Assembly (NCBI GenBank): GCA_018061585.1
Contig: JAGOTU010000009.1
Span: 1-21,102 of the forward strand
DNA length: 21,102 bases
Direction: 5' to 3'
Source of the DNA: Minisyncoccota bacterium
GTDB lineage: Bacteria; Patescibacteriota; Minisyncoccia; Phycocordibacterales; UBA2100
This document shows, in pieces, positions 1-7,507 of this stretch (positions within the stretch are counted from its first letter, which is position 1; each line of letters opens with the position of its first letter). A program made the translations under genes and the position numbers. A model generated the notes under the pieces. The model had not been told where the DNA came from and ran no database searches. It saw nothing but the letters and a program-made list of their open reading frames with translations.

Positions 1-1427
1 CCTTCGTAGCGCTTCTCGAGCGCGGGCAGCAATCCACCCTCCCGCGGACCTATGAATACTGTCGGTATGCCATCCGCGCCACGGATCGAAAGTGCTACCA
101 TACCGTCTTCGTACGGCGCCCGTGAAAGAGTGATCACTGTCACACCGTCCCGAGCCATCAGTTCCTGCGTCGCGGTATGCGACGGTGGGGATGTGATAAT
201 CACTATGGAGGTAAAGAACACCACGAGCGCAGCTGCTGCGGCTTGTGCGCCGATCGTCGGAGCAAAATACTTCTGGGCAAATTGCGGCCGCACACGATAC
301 ATCACTACGTGATACACATGGAGCGCGACCAGGAATATCGCAGATGTCAGTAGTGGCACGAAGACCTGCCCCCAATTGGTCGTCGTCACATTCGAAAAAC
401 TTTTCAGATGCAACCAGATAATGTACCCGGCAGTAACAGTTAGTACGGCAAGATTCGCCGAGAGCATCGCGATGACGCGACCGGTTATCTGCGGCACAAC
501 GGATTCGCGTACGCGGGATACCATTAGCACGCACAAGACCACGAGTGATCCGAGCCATAGATCTTTCTCGATCACGTGAACGACATTCACAGCGATCGAA
601 AGCTCCGGATAGAACGGATTCGCGCTCGCGTGACTCACGATCGCGCGAAAGTATGCGAACACAAAAAGTGGCACGCCGAGCAGGATCACCGTTGTTCGCA
701 CACGACGGAAACCGAATACGGCAGCAAGTACACCCGCGCTCGAAAGCGCGATCAGACGCACAAGTGTCGAGATCCCGGCACTCGTGTGCCTATACAGGTG
801 GAACGCCTCGCGCAGACCGGTCTCGTGAAGTGCCGCAAGCTGATAGGTCTTCAGGAACAACTGGCCCGCAGCTCCCGTAAAACCGAAGACTGCAGCGGCA
901 AGTGCGAGCCATACGAATATGCGTCGCGCTCGCGTGTCACCAGAGAGAATATAGAGCGCAAGCGATCCCCACAAAATGCTGTTCCCAAGGAACTCGACGA
1001 ACATATATATTGCTTCCTGCGTGGTTGCGATCTGTACTACTTCTTCGCTCGCCGCGAGCGGAGCAATGTCCGACCCGACCGAATACGCGTACGACCCACG
1101 AGTAAAATGTCCGTCATCGCGGGATACGACACTCCATGCAACTGTGTAGACACCGTCTGCGTTTCGCACCGGGACTCGCAATGTGTAACCGTCAGAGTCC
1201 ACGGTCGCGGAACCCCCCTGCACCTGTGCACCGGACGGATCCGTGACACGGATGCGACTTGAACCCGGTTCAAGGCGCTCGCTGAACCGTATCGAAATTT
1301 CCGAGGGAGCAGTCGGCATCCGCTGTCCTGTGCCCGGCTGCATGTCTACCGGTGATGCGTGCGCGAAAACAGCCGCCGGTAAGAATAGCGCGAGTAGTGT
1401 ACCTGCGAGGATAAGGGTTCGATTCAT
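1..1427 (-). CDS. CopC-CopD fusion copper-handling membrane protein (3' end cut by window edge)
   Basis: The reading frame is open from the ATG at 1425-1427 to the left edge, giving 475 residues with no stop, so the C-terminus is missing. It starts with a signal peptide ending VFAHASP. The histidine after the cleavage site begins a CopC domain (about residues 22-125) with the typical ISIRFSERLEPGSSRIRV strand and the closing SVVSRDDGHFTRGSY motif; CopC domains bind copper in the periplasm or outside the membrane. About eight hydrophobic helices follow, including VVHVIEKDLWLGSLV, which matches the CopD helix pattern with conserved His and WLG. After the helices an extracytoplasmic segment begins. 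The layout resembles YcnJ-type CopC-CopD fusions implicated in copper uptake or resistance. It is the last gene visible in a minus-strand cluster, 53 bases after its neighbour, with no promoter seen in front, so it is probably cotranscribed. The domain call is firm; direction of copper transport is not known. Confidence 0.85.
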   Translation of the reverse strand, partial: MNRTLILAGTLLALFLPAAVFAHASPVDMQPGTGQRMPTAPSEISIRFSERLEPGSSRIRVTDPSGAQVQGGSATVDSDGYTLRVPVRNADGVYTVAWSVVSRDDGHFTRGSYAYSVGSDIAPLAASEEVVQIATTQEAIYMFVEFLGNSILWGSLALYILSGDTRARRIFVWLALAAAVFGFTGAAGQLFLKTYQLAALHETGLREAFHLYRHTSAGISTLVRLIALSSAGVLAAVFGFRRVRTTVILLGVPLFVFAYFRAIVSHASANPFYPELSIAVNVVHVIEKDLWLGSLVVLCVLMVSRVRESVVPQITGRVIAMLSANLAVLTVTAGYIIWLHLKSFSNVTTTNWGQVFVPLLTSAIFLVALHVYHVVMYRVRPQFAQKYFAPTIGAQAAAAALVVFFTSIVIITSPPSHTATQELMARDGVTVITLSRAPYEDGMVALSIRGADGIPTVFIGPREGGLLPALEKRYE

Positions 1428-1438
1428 AGGTCTGTCCG

Positions 1439-1464
1439 CCCGGAGAGACCACCGTCGCTCCGGG
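1439..1464 (-). other. Hairpin between the anchored exported protein gene and copCD
   Basis: A 7-bp perfect stem (CCCGGAG pairing with CTCCGGG) encloses a 12-base loop in the 53-base gap between two minus-strand genes. No T-run follows on either strand, so it is not a standard terminator. It could protect mRNA ends or adjust expression between the genes; this is inference. Confidence 0.35.
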
Positions 1465-1480
1465 CATGATCTGTAAGCTA

Positions 1481-2116
1481 TTAGGAGCGTCGACGAGCGA
1501 CGGCAGCGACAAGAGCGATCACTGAGATCGCGAGCGCAGCGGTCGCAAGGCCGTTACCTGACTTTGATCCCGAGAGAGCGAGCAAATCGGATGATGCCTC
1601 CGGAAAGCCCATGTCAGTTTTGGGCGACGGACAACCGAACGCGCCGGTCTTCGATACACGAGTAACACCTTCTGAGATCTCGACACGAGTTTTATCCTCC
1701 GGTGCAGATGCATGACCCGGAGCATTACACGTGAACGTTTGATCGAAAGGTGTATCGGCGATCTCGCCATACACGCGATACGAGAGTGTGGTCGCGACCG
1801 TCGGATAGAACGGTGCCTTGTATGCACCCGGTGTGTTGTAGACGGTCTCAAAGTCCATCACTTTTCTCTTGTTCCCGGCGATGAGTTCTACCTTGAGCGA
1901 ATCCTCGAGCCCTTCAACGGGCTTGTTACCGGCGACAGCTGTGACACGCAGCTCGACACCTGATTTATCATCCACAACGAGCGGTTCGTTCAATGATCCA
2001 ACAACGATCTGATACTGCGCACCTTTTATTTCGAACACCTGGACTTCGTGAGCACTGGCGATGAACGGTACCGCCAATGAACCGAGAATGACGATCGCCG
2101 CTATGTTTAACTTCAT
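1481..2116 (-). CDS. Exported, C-terminally anchored protein of unknown function in the copper cluster
   Basis: The product has 211 residues from the ATG at 2114-2116; a TTG four codons upstream is possible but would put extra residues before a good signal peptide (KLNIAAIVILGSLAVPFIASA). The mature protein begins with His (HEVQVFEI), followed by a beta-rich domain containing QYQIVVGSLNEPLVVDD, GVELRVTA and GLEDSLKVEL, then FYPTVATTLSYRVYGEI. This pattern resembles exported beta-sandwich proteins that I have seen beside CopC/CopD genes, though I cannot name the family. It is not a clear YcnI/DUF1775 protein. Two cysteines (in FTCNAPG and FGCPSP) could form a disulfide or bind metal. A final hydrophobic helix with an RRRS tail anchors it with the domain outside. 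It lies 24 bases after the peptidoglycan-binding gene, with only a weak AAGAAG ribosome site, so it looks operonic. Confidence 0.7.
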   Translation of the reverse strand: MKLNIAAIVILGSLAVPFIASAHEVQVFEIKGAQYQIVVGSLNEPLVVDDKSGVELRVTAVAGNKPVEGLEDSLKVELIAGNKRKVMDFETVYNTPGAYKAPFYPTVATTLSYRVYGEIADTPFDQTFTCNAPGHASAPEDKTRVEISEGVTRVSKTGAFGCPSPKTDMGFPEASSDLLALSGSKSGNGLATAALAISVIALVAAVARRRS

Positions 2117-2140
2117 ACTTCTTTGCAATGAGAGAATTGA

Positions 2141-2887
2141 TTAGTTAATTGTTACCGTCTGATGCGCTTCAATGCGAGACCCGTCGACACTTAGCTCGCT
2201 GTGATCATTCGCATTCAATGTTACGAGCACTTCGTTTTGGCCCGTAGAAAAGTATTCCTTCCCTACGTGGAACCAGGCGCCATACACTCGAGCGATCTTC
2301 TTACCATTGATCATCAGGTGCGCGTGTCCCTCGTTCGGTGCGATAGCGCCATTGACGTGTTGGGGAGCAAACGCAAAGTTCACGGGTACGATCTCCACGT
2401 TATAACCACTCATACTGTCCGGGTGAAGGACGAACGTTACGCTCGGCTTCATCGGCCAGGTGGACACGTCAACCGGTACATGCGGATGTGCCATGGTCGA
2501 TGATGTCGCAGACTCCGGTTGAGTGGGTGTTTGAACAGGATGAACGCTCGCGATCACTCCCGCGTCAAACCGAGCGCGAGAAATCGCGCCAAAGTATCCT
2601 GTCGCCGGAACTCCGGCTAACTTTTGCCAATGTACTAGCGCAGCTTTCGTTCGCGGACCAAAATAGCCGGTTACGAGTGTCGATGGCAGAAGCTGCAGAT
2701 CAACGAGTCTCTGCTGCAGACATGTGACATCGGCACCGTTGCTCCCGAGTGTTATGTTGCTCGTAATGACGCAAGCTGATGGTAAAGGAATATCGACGAT
2801 GCCCACTTCTTCCGAATGGTTGGCGGACGCTATCGCAGGCACCACTAAGGCGATCGCTAGAGTGATCGCGAGGATTATTTTTTTCAT
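2141..2887 (-). CDS. Exported peptidoglycan-binding-domain protein with His-containing C-terminal domain
   Basis: The 248-residue product has a signal peptide (MKKIILAITLAIALVVPAIASA). A PG_binding_1-type repeat covers about residues 44-108, with the motifs LGSNGADVTCLQQRLVDL and GYFGPRTKAALVHWQK, so it should bind peptidoglycan outside the membrane. A Pro/Thr/Ser-rich linker (about 115-135) leads to a C-terminal beta-rich domain (about 148-248) with FAPQHVNGAIAPNEGHAHLMING and TLNANDHSEL. That domain has regularly spaced histidines (H177, H188, H190, H207, H229), which suggests metal binding, but I do not recognise a named family. Its position between a His-rich membrane protein and CopC/CopD supports a metal role. 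A possible -10 (TAATTT, 2900-2905) lies 12 bases before the ATG; there is no clear Shine-Dalgarno sequence. Confidence 0.8.
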   Translation of the reverse strand: MKKIILAITLAIALVVPAIASANHSEEVGIVDIPLPSACVITSNITLGSNGADVTCLQQRLVDLQLLPSTLVTGYFGPRTKAALVHWQKLAGVPATGYFGAISRARFDAGVIASVHPVQTPTQPESATSSTMAHPHVPVDVSTWPMKPSVTFVLHPDSMSGYNVEIVPVNFAFAPQHVNGAIAPNEGHAHLMINGKKIARVYGAWFHVGKEYFSTGQNEVLVTLNANDHSELSVDGSRIEAHQTVTIN

Positions 2888-2929
2888 GCGTAAGGAACAA
2901 AATTAGATGAGTAGAAAATGTATTTCTGC

Positions 2930-3256
2930 TCAACTGAATGTCCTATACGGCGCTACGCCTCGTCGCACATGATCCATCAGTGAATCGACATGTGTATCCG
3001 CCGTACGTGCCACGATAACGCGTCGCACTATGAGCACCAGAGCTATCACCACGAGCATGTTGAAAACCGGGAGCACTTGTTTCTCTTCGTGCCGGAGCGA
3101 CGCGTGTAGCGACTGCCAGATGGAACTTTCCGTTCCGTGATCATGGGAATCACCATGTGAGTGTGAGATAAGCGCATGCGCAGGTCCGCCAAGGAGGAGT
3201 GCGCTCATGATCATCCCCGCGAGCACAGGTGCGATGAAGGTGGTCGCTCGAAACAT
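2930..3256 (-). CDS. Small His-rich two-helix membrane protein, possible metal carrier
   Basis: The product has 108 residues from the ATG at 3254-3256. A longer version from 3289 would overlap the gene before it and would put a polar stretch ahead of the signal-like helix. The shorter start also has a TATACT box exactly six bases upstream, as at other genes here. An N-terminal helix (residues 6-28) is followed by the loop HSHGDSHDHG, with five histidines and two aspartates, a typical soft or transition-metal-binding cluster. A second helix (FNMLVVIALVLIV) follows, then a basic C-terminal tail. If the N-terminus starts inside, the His cluster is outside the cell. The gene begins 20 bases after the bactofilin-like gene and is followed by the peptidoglycan-binding gene. 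I know no named family for it; metal binding is inferred from composition and context. Confidence 0.65.
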   Translation of the reverse strand: MFRATTFIAPVLAGMIMSALLLGGPAHALISHSHGDSHDHGTESSIWQSLHASLRHEEKQVLPVFNMLVVIALVLIVRRVIVARTADTHVDSLMDHVRRGVAPYRTFS

Positions 3257-3262
3257 GGGTAT

Positions 3263-3268
3263 AGTATA
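3263..3268 (-). promoter_or_regulatory. -10 box for a leaderless transcript of the His-rich protein gene
   Basis: TATACT on the minus strand, followed by six bases (ATACCC) and then the ATG at 3256. No convincing -35 box lies 16-18 bases upstream. Transcription would be expected to start at or next to the A of the ATG. Confidence 0.5.
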
Positions 3269-3275
3269 CGACACA

Positions 3276-4433
3276 CTATCGCCACTCACCGATCACCTTC
3301 CCCTTGATATCGAGCGCAGTCCCGATCGCAATGAGCGTGACGCCGAGGATCACGAGTCCTCCTACGAACGGGATCATGCCGATGATGAAGTACAGGAGCG
3401 TCCCCGTAAGTATGGTCTTCCATGTCACTTCGTACTCATGCTGTTTAAATACATATTTATGTACGACACTACCGATGAGGATCGGGGCGATCATGGTTCC
3501 GATTATGATCAGTCCGAAAAATCCGAGTAGCCCGAGTACACCGAATGCGATCCCGATCACCGTACCCAACAGAAGCACCGAAACGATCGGAGTCACGATC
3601 ACGAACACGACACCGCGCCCGAGCTCAGCGAGCGGTCGTTTAACAGCGCGCGCAACGAGCTCATCCGCGTATCGCTGAAACACATACCCAATCACGAGCG
3701 CGCCCGAGAAGACCATGAACATTTTCGCCACGAACCAGATCGAAAAGAATGCGACAAGTCCGAGCTTTGCGGCTTCGCGAACGTCGGGGCTTTTTGTGAA
3801 CACCGTCTCTCCGGTGACCGTCGCACCGCTCTCAAGCGTCGCCTGTTTCGGCGACTTATATGTGAACGTGCCCTTGATCCGGGCATTCGGACCGAGCGTG
3901 ACATTTTCCGCCTGAATAATATCGAGGTTTCCGTTGATCGCCGAATCAATGCGCACGTCTCCACCGGCGACGAACACGTCACCTGCGATATCGGGAGCAT
4001 TGATCCGCACCACACCTCCCGCCGCACGCACGTCACCTCCGACTTTCGGGCTCGAGATGGTCACCTGCCCGCCGGCCACAAAGATATCACCTGTTACACC
4101 CCCCTGAATGACGACCGTGCCGCCCGCGACGCGCAGGTCGTCGTGCACATCCGACATGATCGAGACAGTGCCTCCGCTTGCTGCAATATCTCCGAGCACA
4201 GTGCCGTTGCTGAGAATGTTGCCGCCAAAGACCGTAAGATCACCCCGGAGCGATCCGCTACTCGAAACGGATCCGCCAAGCATGTAGAGGTCATCATTAA
4301 GGATCTCCTCCTTCTCGAACGTCGGGGCGTCCCCGGTGCGGATCTCCGCCGCGAACGAGAGCGAAGGAATAAGGAGGGTAACAACGAGTAGGACGGCGGG
4401 AATACAGCTTGAGAGAGAAGTCATATAAAGCAT
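3276..4433 (-). CDS. Bactofilin-like (polymer-forming) exported beta-helix protein with C-terminal membrane helices
   Basis: The product has 385 residues. A signal peptide (LLVVTLLIPSLSFAAE) is followed from about residue 40 to 210 by a run of short repeats with a glycine-glycine turn about every 15-20 residues (LYMLGGSVSSSG, LTVFGGNILSNG, LRVAGGTVVIQG, IFVAGGQVTISS, VFVAGGDVRIDS). This is the pattern of a right-handed beta-helix as in bactofilins. The C-terminal part (about 215-375) contains five or so hydrophobic helices rich in Gly, Val and Ile. Combined bactofilin-like plus membrane proteins are common in CPR genomes, and their role is probably structural in the envelope. The start has AGAGAGG four bases upstream; a second ATG three codons on is possible. 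It opens the minus-strand cluster and is divergent from the spermidine-synthase-like gene. Confidence 0.75.
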   Translation of the reverse strand: MLYMTSLSSCIPAVLLVVTLLIPSLSFAAEIRTGDAPTFEKEEILNDDLYMLGGSVSSSGSLRGDLTVFGGNILSNGTVLGDIAASGGTVSIMSDVHDDLRVAGGTVVIQGGVTGDIFVAGGQVTISSPKVGGDVRAAGGVVRINAPDIAGDVFVAGGDVRIDSAINGNLDIIQAENVTLGPNARIKGTFTYKSPKQATLESGATVTGETVFTKSPDVREAAKLGLVAFFSIWFVAKMFMVFSGALVIGYVFQRYADELVARAVKRPLAELGRGVVFVIVTPIVSVLLLGTVIGIAFGVLGLLGFFGLIIIGTMIAPILIGSVVHKYVFKQHEYEVTWKTILTGTLLYFIIGMIPFVGGLVILGVTLIAIGTALDIKGKVIGEWR

Positions 4434-4551
4434 TCTACCTCTCTGAGAGTTGCCCGCAATTGACGAGTTTTGGGGTATACCCTGTGAGATAACCTGTTCG
4501 ACTGCCTCAGCGAATATTAAGTTTGTATCTCATGGGGTACACTGGTGAGCC
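4434..4551. promoter_or_regulatory. Divergent promoter region between the bactofilin-like and speE-like genes
   Basis: This 118-base spacer must drive genes on both strands. On the plus strand TACACT (4538-4543) lies eight bases before the ATG at 4552, with an overlapping GGTGAG that could also act as a ribosome site. On the minus strand AGAGAGG lies four bases before the ATG at 4433, but I see no good -35/-10 pair. A palindrome GGGTATACCC lies at about 4477-4486; its role is unknown. Confidence 0.45.
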
Positions 4552-6615
4552 ATGAGGCACCTCTGGCTTCGACCGGGATACACGATCTTCGCCGTCTCGG
4601 TATTCCTCTCGGCTTTTCTTCTGTTCGCTGTCCAGCCCATGGCAAGCAAACACCTCCTGCCGTATTTCGGTGGTTCCTCTTCAGTATGGGCTACATCGCT
4701 CGTCTTCTTTACGACGATACTGTTCCTCGGATATGCGTACGTGTACGTTGTGACGTCACTCCGGTCGAAACATCAGATGATGATCCATGGAGGCGCGATC
4801 GTAGTCACGGTCGGGGCAACACTCCTCGCGATCGCATCGTGGGGCTCGATCTATCCTCCGCTCGATTGGATAACCGGGAGCCAGCTCGCGCCCGCACTTC
4901 GTGTGCTCGTCGCGCTCACACTCTCCGTCGGAATTCCCTATTTTTTGCTCTCGACGACCGGCCCCCTGCTCCAGTACTGGTACGGTGTCACCTCTGAAAA
5001 AGAGCCTTACAAGCTCTACGCCTTATCAAATGCCGGATCACTGATCGCTCTGCTCGCGTATCCGTTCCTGATAGAGCCGAACATCTCGCTCTCGCGAGAG
5101 GAGGTGCTGTGGAGCGTTCTGTTCTTTATATACGCGATACTCCTCACACTTGTTACGCTGTCTATCCGCCGTATCCCGCCGCACGTCCGTGCGACCGCTG
5201 CAGAAACCGGAACGCGCATGCATAAGCTGCAGTGGGTGGCTCTTGCCGCACTTCCGGCATTCCTTCTTGTAGCAACGACCACCGTCCTCACGCAACTTAT
5301 TTCACCGGTGCCGCTCCTGTGGATCATGCCGCTTGCCTTGTATCTGCTGACATTCATTCTCGCCTTCAGCGGATACGGATCAGCACGATTTTTGCCGCTG
5401 TTCGTATTTATCGCGGCATGTTCCGCATACATGTACACACCCGCGCATCCGATGCAGATCGTAAGCCAGGTCACGGCATATCTCGTACTCCTCTTTTTTG
5501 CATCCTTTATGTGTCATGCCGAACTGTACCGGCGGCGACCCGCGACCGCGGCACTCCCGTTCTTTTACCTCTGCACGTCGTTCGGGGGCATGATCGGAAC
5601 GATGGCCGCGAGCTTACTTTCGCCTGTCGTCTTTAATGATTTCTTTGAATTCCCGTTCGGTCTTGCGATCACAGCCGCGCTCGCGGTCATCCTTATTCCT
5701 GTGGAATTCTACCCGCGCCTGATGAACGAACGTGCAGTTCGCATGGTTCGTATCATTGCGCCGTTCGTCTTCGCAGCGATGCTTGCGACCCTCATATTGA
5801 ATAGCGCGTCCACGCACGTGCTCGCGTCGCGAAGTTTTTACGGTGCAGTACAGATCAAATTTCAGGACGAAGCGACAGTACTGATGAACGGCACGACTAT
5901 GCATGGCCTGCAGCCAGTCTCGCGTGAGTGGTCGTATATTCCCACGTCGTATTATACGGCGAGCAGCGGTTTGGGCCGCGCTATACGTGCTGTTCGCGAT
6001 AGCGCACAAGGCGACGCGGTACGCGTAGGTGTGATCGGACTTGGAACAGGCTCCATCGGAGTGTATTGCGAACCAAAGGATACATTCACATTTTATGAGA
6101 TCGATCCGCACATAGAACAGATCGCCCGGTCGTACTTCAGCTATTTGTCACGCTGCGAAGGTTCCGAAGTCAAGATCGGTGACGGCAGGATCGTCCTTGC
6201 TTCTGAGTCGCTCGAAGACGGTCGCTATGATCTTTTCGCGGTCGATGCATTCACCGACGACGCGATCCCTGCACACTTGCTGACGAACGAAGCGGTCGCA
6301 TTATATATGGACCACCTTTCCGCCAAAGGCATCCTTGCGATCCACACGTCGAATCGCTTTCTTTTGTTGTACCCGATGATCCTTTCTATCGCGAGAGAAC
6401 AATCACTCTCGGCGATGGTCGTGTTCGACAACGCCGAATCCGGCTACCTCGGCACTCCCTCCCAATGGGTATTGCTCGCGAAGGATCCGAAAGTGCTTCA
6501 AACGGATGCATTCATCGGTGTGGCTCCGTGGACCGCAAAACAACCATTGCCTGCCGCATGGACAGACAACTACACGAGCTTGTTCTCGGTCCTGAGCGTG
6601 CCGCTCCCGTTCTAA
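4552..6615 (+). CDS. Membrane-fused spermidine-synthase-like protein (SpeE-like methyltransferase fold)
   Basis: The product has 687 residues. About residues 12-420 form some 11-12 transmembrane helices, including the typical QPMASKHLLPYFGGSSSVW segment near the N-terminus. A soluble polyamine-synthase-like Rossmann domain follows: HGLQ (451-454) then a tyrosine pair (Y467, Y468), the nucleotide-binding loop IGLGTGS (495-501), the acidic YEIDP (515-519), GDGRIVL, and YDLFAVDAFTDD, whose D565 lines up with the catalytic aspartate of aminopropyltransferases. Fused proteins of this kind occur in many bacteria and their substrate is mostly unknown; soluble SpeE makes spermidine from putrescine and decarboxylated S-adenosylmethionine. 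No speD or other polyamine gene is in the window, so an actual polyamine product is not supported here. The gene converges with a small minus-strand gene eight bases past its stop. Confidence 0.8.
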   Translation: MRHLWLRPGYTIFAVSVFLSAFLLFAVQPMASKHLLPYFGGSSSVWATSLVFFTTILFLGYAYVYVVTSLRSKHQMMIHGGAIVVTVGATLLAIASWGSIYPPLDWITGSQLAPALRVLVALTLSVGIPYFLLSTTGPLLQYWYGVTSEKEPYKLYALSNAGSLIALLAYPFLIEPNISLSREEVLWSVLFFIYAILLTLVTLSIRRIPPHVRATAAETGTRMHKLQWVALAALPAFLLVATTTVLTQLISPVPLLWIMPLALYLLTFILAFSGYGSARFLPLFVFIAACSAYMYTPAHPMQIVSQVTAYLVLLFFASFMCHAELYRRRPATAALPFFYLCTSFGGMIGTMAASLLSPVVFNDFFEFPFGLAITAALAVILIPVEFYPRLMNERAVRMVRIIAPFVFAAMLATLILNSASTHVLASRSFYGAVQIKFQDEATVLMNGTTMHGLQPVSREWSYIPTSYYTASSGLGRAIRAVRDSAQGDAVRVGVIGLGTGSIGVYCEPKDTFTFYEIDPHIEQIARSYFSYLSRCEGSEVKIGDGRIVLASESLEDGRYDLFAVDAFTDDAIPAHLLTNEAVALYMDHLSAKGILAIHTSNRFLLLYPMILSIAREQSLSAMVVFDNAESGYLGTPSQWVLLAKDPKVLQTDAFIGVAPWTAKQPLPAAWTDNYTSLFSVLSVPLPF

Positions 6616-6623
6616 GGCTCGCA

Positions 6624-6791
6624 CTATTCCGCTACGTACTGCAGTGGAGACGAAGTCGCCCCGGTGTTCGGGATCGACGGCAACGTGTCTACCGCCGTGT
6701 ACCACCACACAGCTGCAGTGATCGCGAGTACCACAACGACCGCCGTGATCCAGTATCCTGCTGCTCGCTCATCAGTGTCCATACGCGTCAT
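6624..6791 (-). CDS. Small single-helix membrane protein, 55 residues
   Basis: Translation of the minus strand in the 220-base gap between two plus-strand genes gives an open frame from ATG at 6791 (or the in-frame ATG at 6782, 52 residues) to TAG at 6624-6626. It has an acidic N-terminus (MDTDERAAG), then a clean helix YWITAVVVVLAITAAVWWY, then a Pro/Thr/Ser-rich tail ending LQYVAE. This pattern is unlikely by chance, but no family is recognised and there is no clear ribosome site or -10 box. The stop lies eight bases from the stop of the convergent speE-like gene. The tail would sit outside the cell if the charged N-terminus is inside. Existence as a real gene is likely but unproven. Confidence 0.5.
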   Translation of the reverse strand: MTRMDTDERAAGYWITAVVVVLAITAAVWWYTAVDTLPSIPNTGATSSPLQYVAE

Positions 6792-6823
6792 TGTGCGCGC
6801 TTCGCATTAAAGCGGCATGAACG

Positions 6824-6829
6824 TATACT
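6824..6829 (+). promoter_or_regulatory. -10 box for a leaderless transcript of the DNA glycosylase gene
   Basis: TATACT, followed by six bases (CCCGCA) and the ATG at 6836. A weak -35-like TTCGCA lies 17 bases upstream at 6801-6806. No Shine-Dalgarno sequence can fit. Confidence 0.55.
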
Positions 6830-6835
6830 CCCGCA

Positions 6836-7468
6836 ATGGAACAGCCCGATTACAAAGATGCGCTGCGTGCACTCAAGAAGGATCCGAAGTTCGCGACACT
6901 TTTGAAACGTCACGGCAAACCGGATCTTTCGCGATACCACGGCGGGATAAATATATTTCAGTCTCTCCTTAGATCTATCGTGTTCCAGCAGATCTCCGGG
7001 TCTGCAGCACGCGCGATCCACGGACGTCTGCTAGAGCTATTCTCCAAACAGCACCCGACACCAGCGGCACTGATAAAAATTCCCGCTCCACAGCTGCGTG
7101 CATGCGGCCTATCAGTGCAGAAGATCGTGTACGTGCGAGACCTTGCCGAGCGGTGCCTCGACGGCACCATAGAAGAGAAGCGGTTTCCCGGCATGACATC
7201 AGAGGAGATCGTCGATCACCTGATCGTCGTCAAAGGAATCGGAGTATGGACTGCACAGATGATGTTGATATTCCGATTGCATCGTTTGGATATCCTCCCC
7301 GTCGGGGACCTCGCGATACGAAAAGGATTTAAAAAAGTATACAAATTGCGCAACGATCCAAAACCAAAGGATATGGAACGCATTGCCAAGCCGTGGCGCG
7401 CATACGCATCGGTCGCGTCGTGGTACTTGTGGGAAGAGGTCGACGAAACAAAGCGTGCCGCAAAATAA
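6836..7468 (+). CDS. AlkA-type DNA-3-methyladenine glycosylase (HhH-GPD superfamily)
   Basis: The product has 210 residues, a normal size for compact AlkA/MAG-type enzymes without the N-terminal domain of E. coli AlkA. Conserved segments are FQSLLRSIVFQQISGSAARAI (41-61), the helix-hairpin-helix LIVVKGIGVWTAQMMLIF (129-146) that contacts the DNA backbone, and ILPVGDLAIRKG (153-164), where D158 is the expected catalytic aspartate. The family removes alkylated bases such as 3-methyladenine, starting base excision repair in the cytoplasm. There are no iron-sulfur cysteines, which argues against the endonuclease III branch. The start is set by the ATG six bases after a TATACT box. The gene ends in a strong terminator shared with the convergent gene at 7508. 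Confidence 0.9.
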   Translation: MEQPDYKDALRALKKDPKFATLLKRHGKPDLSRYHGGINIFQSLLRSIVFQQISGSAARAIHGRLLELFSKQHPTPAALIKIPAPQLRACGLSVQKIVYVRDLAERCLDGTIEEKRFPGMTSEEIVDHLIVVKGIGVWTAQMMLIFRLHRLDILPVGDLAIRKGFKKVYKLRNDPKPKDMERIAKPWRAYASVASWYLWEEVDETKRAAK

Positions 7469-7496
7469 AAGACCCCGGTTTCCCGGGGTCTTTTAT
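7466..7496. terminator. Bidirectional Rho-independent terminator between convergent genes
   Basis: AAAAGACCCCGG pairs with CCGGGGTCTTTT around a small loop. It overlaps the stop codon of the glycosylase gene and lies about a dozen bases from the stop of the minus-strand gene ending at 7508. The A-run and T-run on the two sides make it work in both directions. Confidence 0.9.
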
Positions 7497-7507
7497 TCAA
7501 CTAATTC

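Noticed and set aside
576..1262. Plus-strand open frame of 228 codons across the copCD region
   Set aside because: It is rich in Arg and charged residues with no domain, lies opposite a clear CopC-CopD frame, and is a shadow.
1481..2128. YcnI/DUF1775 identity for the exported protein next to copCD
   Set aside because: It shares the position and the N-terminal His after the signal peptide, but the strand motifs do not match DUF1775 well enough to name it.
4475..4545. GGGTATACCC palindrome and a repeated GGGGTA motif in the divergent promoter region, possible copper-repressor (CsoR/CopY) operator
   Set aside because: The half-sites are in the wrong order and spacing for CsoR boxes and do not match the CopY TACA-TGTA pattern; no repressor gene is in the window.
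4552..6615. Naming the gene speE and inferring spermidine synthesis
   Set aside because: The fold and catalytic-type Asp are present but membrane-fused members are mostly uncharacterised and no speD or related gene is nearby.
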